A stretch of 10,720 nucleotides of DNA from Asterionellopsis glacialis. Its lineage: Eukaryota; Bacillariophyta; Plagiogrammaphyceae; Rhaphoneidales; Asterionellopsidaceae. The DNA lies in NCBI GenBank assembly GCA_014885115.2, contig WKLE02002425.1, positions 1-10,720 on the forward strand. The letters run 5' to 3'. The notes beneath the pieces were generated by a model. The model was not told the DNA's origin and did not search any database. It was given only the letters and a program-made list of their open reading frames with translations. Each line of letters opens with the position of its first letter. Within the stretch, counting starts at the first letter, position 1. The translations under genes were made by a program, and so were the position numbers. Below, piece after piece: positions 7,010-10,720 of the stretch.

Positions 7010-7555
7010 TGGCTGGCCAACTGCTACTACAACTGCACCGGTCTCGTCGTCGTAGGATAATGAAGCAAATGCTCCCGGTCCACTGGCAATACTATTACTC
7101 GCTTGAAGTGGTACAAAACTTGCGTTCTGAATGGAGGATAAACCGGCATCAGATAACAACAACTGCCGATTTGGTACAGTATCAGTGATACTATTACCGG
7201 GATATTTCAAGAGGAAATATATCATAAAAGTAGACCCTGTATCCACTGAAAGAGCATTGCCTTGCTTTGAAAGATAGACAGGTTCAGATTTTGAAGTAGT
7301 TGATTCTATCAATCTAATCTTATCATCAGAATCCTTCACATCATCATTATCACTATTGAATATTGGTAGCTCAATCCATTGGGGCTTTGTTTCATTTAAA
7401 TAGTATGCATATATTTGTCTTGAACTCGAAGCAACCAAAACTTGAGCATTTCCAGACATAACTACAGAATTTCTGTCTTCAAGTGTTTGGCCAAATGGAG
7501 TGTAGATTCCTTGATCATCCTTATTCACAATACACTTGGACAGAGCTTGTGCCAT
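7007..7555 (-). CDS. Middle segment of the broken mosaic gene: FG-GAP blades
   Basis: This stretch continues the beta-propeller after the frame change. Repeats read D-R-N-S-V-V-M-S-G-N-A-Q-V-L-V-A...IYAYY and F-A-S-L-S-Y-D-D-E-T-G-A-V-V-V-A-V-G-Q-P, after which the TGA interrupts. The Met at 7555 falls inside the overlap with the previous frame and is unlikely to be a real start, because the blade preceding it is encoded in the other frame. Between the two repeats lies a longer loop rich in Asp and Ser. I read it as part of one gene and not a separate 182-residue protein. Confidence 0.6.
   Translation of the reverse strand: MAQALSKCIVNKDDQGIYTPFGQTLEDRNSVVMSGNAQVLVASSSRQIYAYYLNETKPQWIELPIFNSDNDDVKDSDDKIRLIESTTSKSEPVYLSKQGNALSVDTGSTFMIYFLLKYPGNSITDTVPNRQLLLSDAGLSSIQNASFVPLQASNSIASGPGAFASLSYDDETGAVVVAVGQP
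7521..7535 (-). other. Frameshift point between FG-GAP blades
   Basis: The upstream frame reads ...GTSSVQVYCE then TAA at 7523-7521. The downstream frame reads ...NKDDQGIYTPFG. The V-Q-V-Y strand belongs to the first frame and the next blade to the second, so the change lies between about 7535 and 7523. One extra base, or two missing, would account for it. The site is not a homopolymer. Confidence 0.75.
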
Positions 7556-9309
7556 TATTGGTGATGGCTAGAGCAATAAATTTGCCTTCACTTGAAATAG
7601 AAAGGGCTTTACCCGTTTGGACTGTTCCTTTCAAATTTATAGTTGTATTTGACTTAGTCCAGATTCCCCCTGTATTGCCCTCCGTCCATATAAGAACTTC
7701 ATTTTTTGTTGCCACAACAAGCTTATCTCCACTTTCTGATACCTCCAAAGATTCGCCTAGATGAGAGTTGTCATCGATCCCCACTTGTTCTATTCTACTA
7801 GGATACCACTCGTCATGTTTCTCTGACCATTTATAGATCCTAATAGTTCCATTTCCACCATGCGCACGAGGCGCACCTACAACAAGCACATTCCCATCTT
7901 TTGACAGGGCAACAGAGTCGCCAAAAGATGAATCAAGAGGACCCTTGATCCACTGACCACGTTGTATCCTGAGTGCTGTATCATACACTCTTACACCATC
8001 ACAACCTGGTTCGCCGATAGCCAACAACATTGCATTATCTGAAAGAGCAACCGCACGACCACCTTCGCCATTTGCACATTGACCAAAGATAACATCAAAA
8101 TTTTCTTTAAAACAGGTCTGGGCTTGATCTGTGCATATCCGTTTTGGGTCAGTGCAGTTTGGATAGGTTATCCCACCTTTGTCAGGGCATGCGTACCCAG
8201 TACAGGAACCTTCACAGCAGTCTCCACCATCATAATCATATTCTTTTGTATTGTACACAGTATTGCAGATGCCATTGCTAACCGGTGGTATCTGGCAGAG
8301 TATCCCAGTTGATCCAGTGATACTGCAGTCACATGCACCATTCTTGTTGCATCTGTTACCAAACGAACACGGATTCGTATCGTTATTGCAAGTTGCACAG
8401 AGAAGCACAGCATTGATCGGTCGCTTGTAGTCAGGTACGACTGCTTCTGCTTCCTGCTTGGCGCGATACCAACTAATTTTGTTTGGCGAAGCTGCGTTAT
8501 TCTTATTGACGATGTCCATAGGCTCACTAATAAAGCCTACTGTATAGTTTGACCAGTGCGCATGAAAGTGGTTAACCAAATAATTTGCTAAATTTTGAAT
8601 TTTGTCTTCATCAATGCCGTCAGAAATACCTTTCTGTAAAGATATTTTGGTACCTTTGCTGTATGTCATAGTTGGGTTGAAACTTTCTTGAAGAAGTTCT
8701 GTTGATGTTAGAATCCAACGCCTTCCAGTAAAGAAGATGACATCAAAATTACTGTAGTTATTGTCTTTGTGTGTTTCGTTTCCCACAAAGACCGACTGAC
8801 CATAAACAGTGGGTAGTTTGCCATTGTCTTGCAGACTTAAGGGATCAAAGATATTGAAGTATCGCTTTGACCAAGTGTGCTCATCTGAGAATTCACCAAA
8901 TCGAGGGTCGATTTCTAATACATTGCAAGGGCTTTGTAGCTGGCACTGATCACCCCACCAGCCATCTGCACAAGCACACGTGCCATCTTTGGTGCATTTT
9001 CCACCGTTGATACAGTGGTCATTATTTTTGCAATTTTTTCCATCGTCGCAATCTTCACAAAAACACTCGATACGAAAATATTGCAAGGGTAGCTTGCGAG
9101 AATCATCTTTTCTGGTACTTCTTATATCTGACACCCATTCAGATTGTAATACGTTAAGGATATTGAATGTTTTCGAGTCGTCCATTGACATAGCATCCCA
9201 TGCTATTTTGTTGCGAATCTTTTTAAGATCATTTGGGACCTTGCTAAATGCAAAGCTCCAGGCCTCCTCATCTTTATTGTAGCCAAATTTGGCGATATTG
9301 ATTTTCCCG
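7521..9309 (-). CDS. N-terminal segment: EGF-like, LNR-like and FG-GAP modules
   Basis: Open from the exon start at 9309; the first in-frame ATG is at 9191. Numbering from that Met: EGF-like module about 43-83 (C54, C60, C66, C72, C74, C83, with GWWGDQC); a diatom-type region with FTGRRWI at 154-160; a second EGF-like module about 265-299; an LNR/Notch-like motif C309...Y-D-Y-D-G-G-D-C-C326; and FG-GAP blades near 378-404, 423-454, 478-503 and 526-554, ending at the frameshift. The 39 codons between 9309 and 9191 read as ordinary coding sequence (GKINIAKFGYNKDEEAW...), which favours the exon boundary at 9309 over a start at 9191. FG-GAP propellers are typical of integrin-like extracellular proteins; the ligand is unknown. 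Confidence 0.7.
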
Positions 9310-9398
9310 CTAAAAATAAAAGTATCATATTATTTACTCAAACCAGATTGGAGATATTATACATTTAATAAACCTCAGATATGAGGATTTTTCAATAC
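9310..9398 (-). other. Probable 89-nt intron near the 5' end of the mosaic gene
   Basis: Donor GG|GTATTG at 9398 and acceptor ATTTTTAG ending at 9310. Joining gives a Gly codon (GG+C) and an uninterrupted frame, ...HHAGGKINIAKFG. An in-frame TAA inside this interval rules out simple read-through. A small inverted repeat CCTCA-GATA-TGAGG lies within it (9373-9386). Confidence 0.55.
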
Positions 9399-9652
9399 CC
9401 TGCGTGGTGCTGCCAGGCATGTTCTGTAGAAGCAGAGTTCTTTTGTATGGCCGATACTGTATCCAGGAAGCAACAACGATAGCTCGACATTCTGTAGTGT
9501 ATTCTTTCTCGAAGACTCTCTCTTCTCACAGACTCTATTTTTCTTTCCTGCAGACTAGAGATTGTCACGCAGAGCATCTCTTTTGTAAAGTCAAATGTTG
9601 CGTGGGACAAACGCAATTTATGAAACCATTGGATTAACGTTAACACCCCCAT
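9399..9652 (-). CDS. Possible upstream exon of the mosaic gene
   Basis: Open frame of 84 codons plus two bases from the ATG at 9652, joining in frame to 9309 through the 89-nt intron. The frame stays open upstream of the ATG (FEEYFHR...) to a TAG, so the real exon may begin at an acceptor near 9680-9690. The translated sequence is helical and charged, not secretory, and lacks a signal peptide or domain. It could be a cytosolic or linker region, or a chance open frame. Confidence 0.4.
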
Positions 9653-10336
9653 TCTATGAAAATATTCTTCGAATGTGCACTGTTTCTACTCCTGAAAATG
9701 TCTGACTATAGCATGACTATTCTACATTAATGGACGTTGTAATTCCGAACACGAGAAGAACGATAAACCATCAAATATTGGTCGAGCTGATCTTTGATTC
9801 GATGTCATGAGATCCGTTCTTTGTATAGAAAACTGTTTCTTTTGATGTTCAAACCATTGCAAGATTGATAGGTGTAAGGTCTAAATCTGGATGTGGCTTT
9901 AAAAACTAAGGCATGAAGATTTTACATCATGAGATCTTTTTTGAATAAAACCCCGAATCGCCCTCTACAATACAATCTGCAGAAACGGTGATAATAAAAT
10001 TGTAGAATCAAGTGACAACCAGCCATGATAACATTGTACGACACACATCAAGGAGAGAAGACAGTGGAGTATGAAGATATTTGTTGACTGTATGTCAGTC
10101 TTTTCTTCGTCGTATGCAGAATAACCATATATCCGTATACTCATACAGTCTTTTTCAAAATAACTGAACCAACAAGGATAGAAGTATAGTGCAGTACTTA
10201 GTTTTAACATATACAAGTTTATCTTGTAACACGAAGTTATATTTATGGATGTACATACAAATGGAGACTACGATGAAATATAAATATACATATATATAGG
10301 ATTTTGCATTTGTTCAGGAATGGTACCGGATTATGA
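9653..10336. other. Region between the mosaic gene and its neighbour; no supported gene
   Basis: AT-rich. Minus-strand frame 9965-10216 has hydrophobic stretches but no start context, domain or neighbour support, so I leave it out. Two copies of TCATGAGATC occur at 9805-9814 and 9927-9936. An AT-rich stretch near 10273-10300 follows the stop of the downstream copy on the minus strand. The region may hold further 5' exons of the mosaic gene that I could not identify. Confidence 0.4.
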
Positions 10337-10696
10337 TCATCGTATTCCAGAGCAAGGTTTTAAGTGATTCTTGTTGGCATAGGCTTCTTGGCTAGAATTC
10401 CAAACCTCTTTCCCCTCCCCTTGCTTCATTGGATCCCCTCTTATTATGGAAAGAATCGGTTTCCTATCGTTCAACCTTACGAAATGAATATCAGATGTAG
10501 AGCCTGGTGAATCTTTGAAACTTTTCCATACCTTACATGAAAGATTTTTGGAAGAGTCACCATCCGAAAAGTCACAGTCATTAGTATTGGTTTTCCATGT
10601 TATCCAATTACCGTCTCTTTGGAGATCTGTAAAATATGACGCAACGTGGGGGATGCCACGTTCTCCATACATGGAGTCGTAATCATCGTAGCTCAT
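10337..10696 (-). CDS. Lectin-like C-terminal module, paralogous copy B (partial)
   Basis: 119 residues strongly resembling the end of the mosaic gene: SYFTDLQRDGNW against SYYTDLQKDGNW, CKVWKSF against CLVWKSL, then IHFV, IIRG and EVWNSS in the same order. It is on the same strand, so it looks like the 3' end of a tandem paralogue whose body lies beyond the window. The Met at 10696 has an in-frame TAA 12 bases upstream (10711-10709). The piece is therefore an exon start I cannot define, a short gene, or a truncated or frameshifted relic. No signal peptide is present. Confidence 0.6.
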   Translation of the reverse strand: MSYDDYDSMYGERGIPHVASYFTDLQRDGNWITWKTNTNDCDFSDGDSSKNLSCKVWKSFKDSPGSTSDIHFVRLNDRKPILSIIRGDPMKQGEGKEVWNSSQEAYANKNHLKPCSGIR

Positions 10697-10720
10697 GTTG
10701 GCGGGTTGTTAAGTGAGCTG

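Larger units (their letters stand above)
5057..9652 (-). pseudogene. Large mosaic extracellular protein gene, interrupted twice
   Basis: Three open stretches on the minus strand (9309-7521, 7555-7007, 7009-5057) form one domain series. Putting them in one gene is supported because the FG-GAP propeller begins in the first, fills the second and finishes across the break into the third. There are two lesions: a one-base frame change near 7523-7535 and an in-frame TGA at 7007-7009, after which the same frame stays open for over 640 codons. In order: EGF-like, FTGRRWI region, EGF-like, LNR-like, FG-GAP blades, three D-x2-P...W modules, Pro-Ser stalk, lectin-like end. NxS/T sites are frequent, as expected for a secreted glycoprotein. 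A likely upstream exon at 9652-9399 joins through an 89-nt intron. No signal peptide was found, so the true 5' end is unresolved. It may be a recent pseudogene, a null allele, or carry assembly errors. An adhesion or wall role is inferred from the modules. Confidence 0.65.

Noticed and set aside
7521..7535. Programmed +1 frameshifting
   Set aside because: There is no slippery sequence or conserved context, and an unrelated premature stop lies downstream in the same gene, so mutation or error is simpler.
9965..10216. Minus-strand 83-codon frame with hydrophobic stretches
   Set aside because: No domain, no targeting signal with a plausible cleavage site, no splice support, and AT-rich composition like the surrounding spacer.
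1..10720. CRISPR array, tRNA or rRNA genes, insertion sequence
   Set aside because: No regularly spaced repeats with spacers, no cloverleaf or rRNA-like stretch, and no transposase frame with terminal inverted repeats were seen.

Overview
The window looks like nuclear DNA from a diatom (stramenopile alga with a red-lineage complex plastid). The reasons are: two genes encode bipartite plastid-targeting presequences (signal peptide followed by a transit-like or Tat region); genes carry short GT-AG introns; and there are two large surface-type proteins with the Pro-Thr and Pro-Ser three-residue-repeat stalks that are characteristic of diatom extracellular proteins. I cannot name the species from sequence alone. 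No tRNA, rRNA, CRISPR array, transposon or prokaryotic operon structure was seen.

Layout. 1-650: non-coding, with a pair of perfect palindromes near 126-163. 651-2075 (+): predicted single-pass membrane protein with two tandem Cys modules, a Pro-Thr stalk and a C-terminal Cys-rich head. 2076-2673: convergent intergenic. 2674-3467 (-): thylakoid-lumen Cys-rich protein. I rebuilt it as three exons, including a 20-nt microexon that restores the frame. 3468-4220: divergent intergenic region. 4221-4868 (+): plastid-targeted Rieske-fold protein in which the cluster His positions are not His, leaving a Cys-only pattern. 5057-9309, possibly to 9652 (-): a very large mosaic extracellular protein. In order it has EGF-like and Notch/LNR-like modules, an FG-GAP beta-propeller, three copies of a 'D-x2-P-x3-(S/T)W ... 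D-x-DG-x-G' module, a Pro-Ser stalk and a bulb-lectin-like C-terminus. It is broken by one frameshift (about 7523-7535) and one in-frame TGA (7007-7009). 9653-10336: no supported gene. 10337-10696 (-): a second, diverged copy of the same C-terminal lectin-like module, so this is a local tandem family.

How the genes relate. The two plastid genes are arranged head to head across about 750 bp and may share a regulatory region. The surface genes flanking them share a general design (modules, a low-complexity stalk, then a Cys-rich or lectin-like head), suggesting cell-wall, adhesion or endomembrane roles. The most notable points are the frame-restoring microexon, the all-Cys Rieske variant, the two lesions in an otherwise open reading frame of about 1,400 codons, and the repeated six-Cys module of the first gene.
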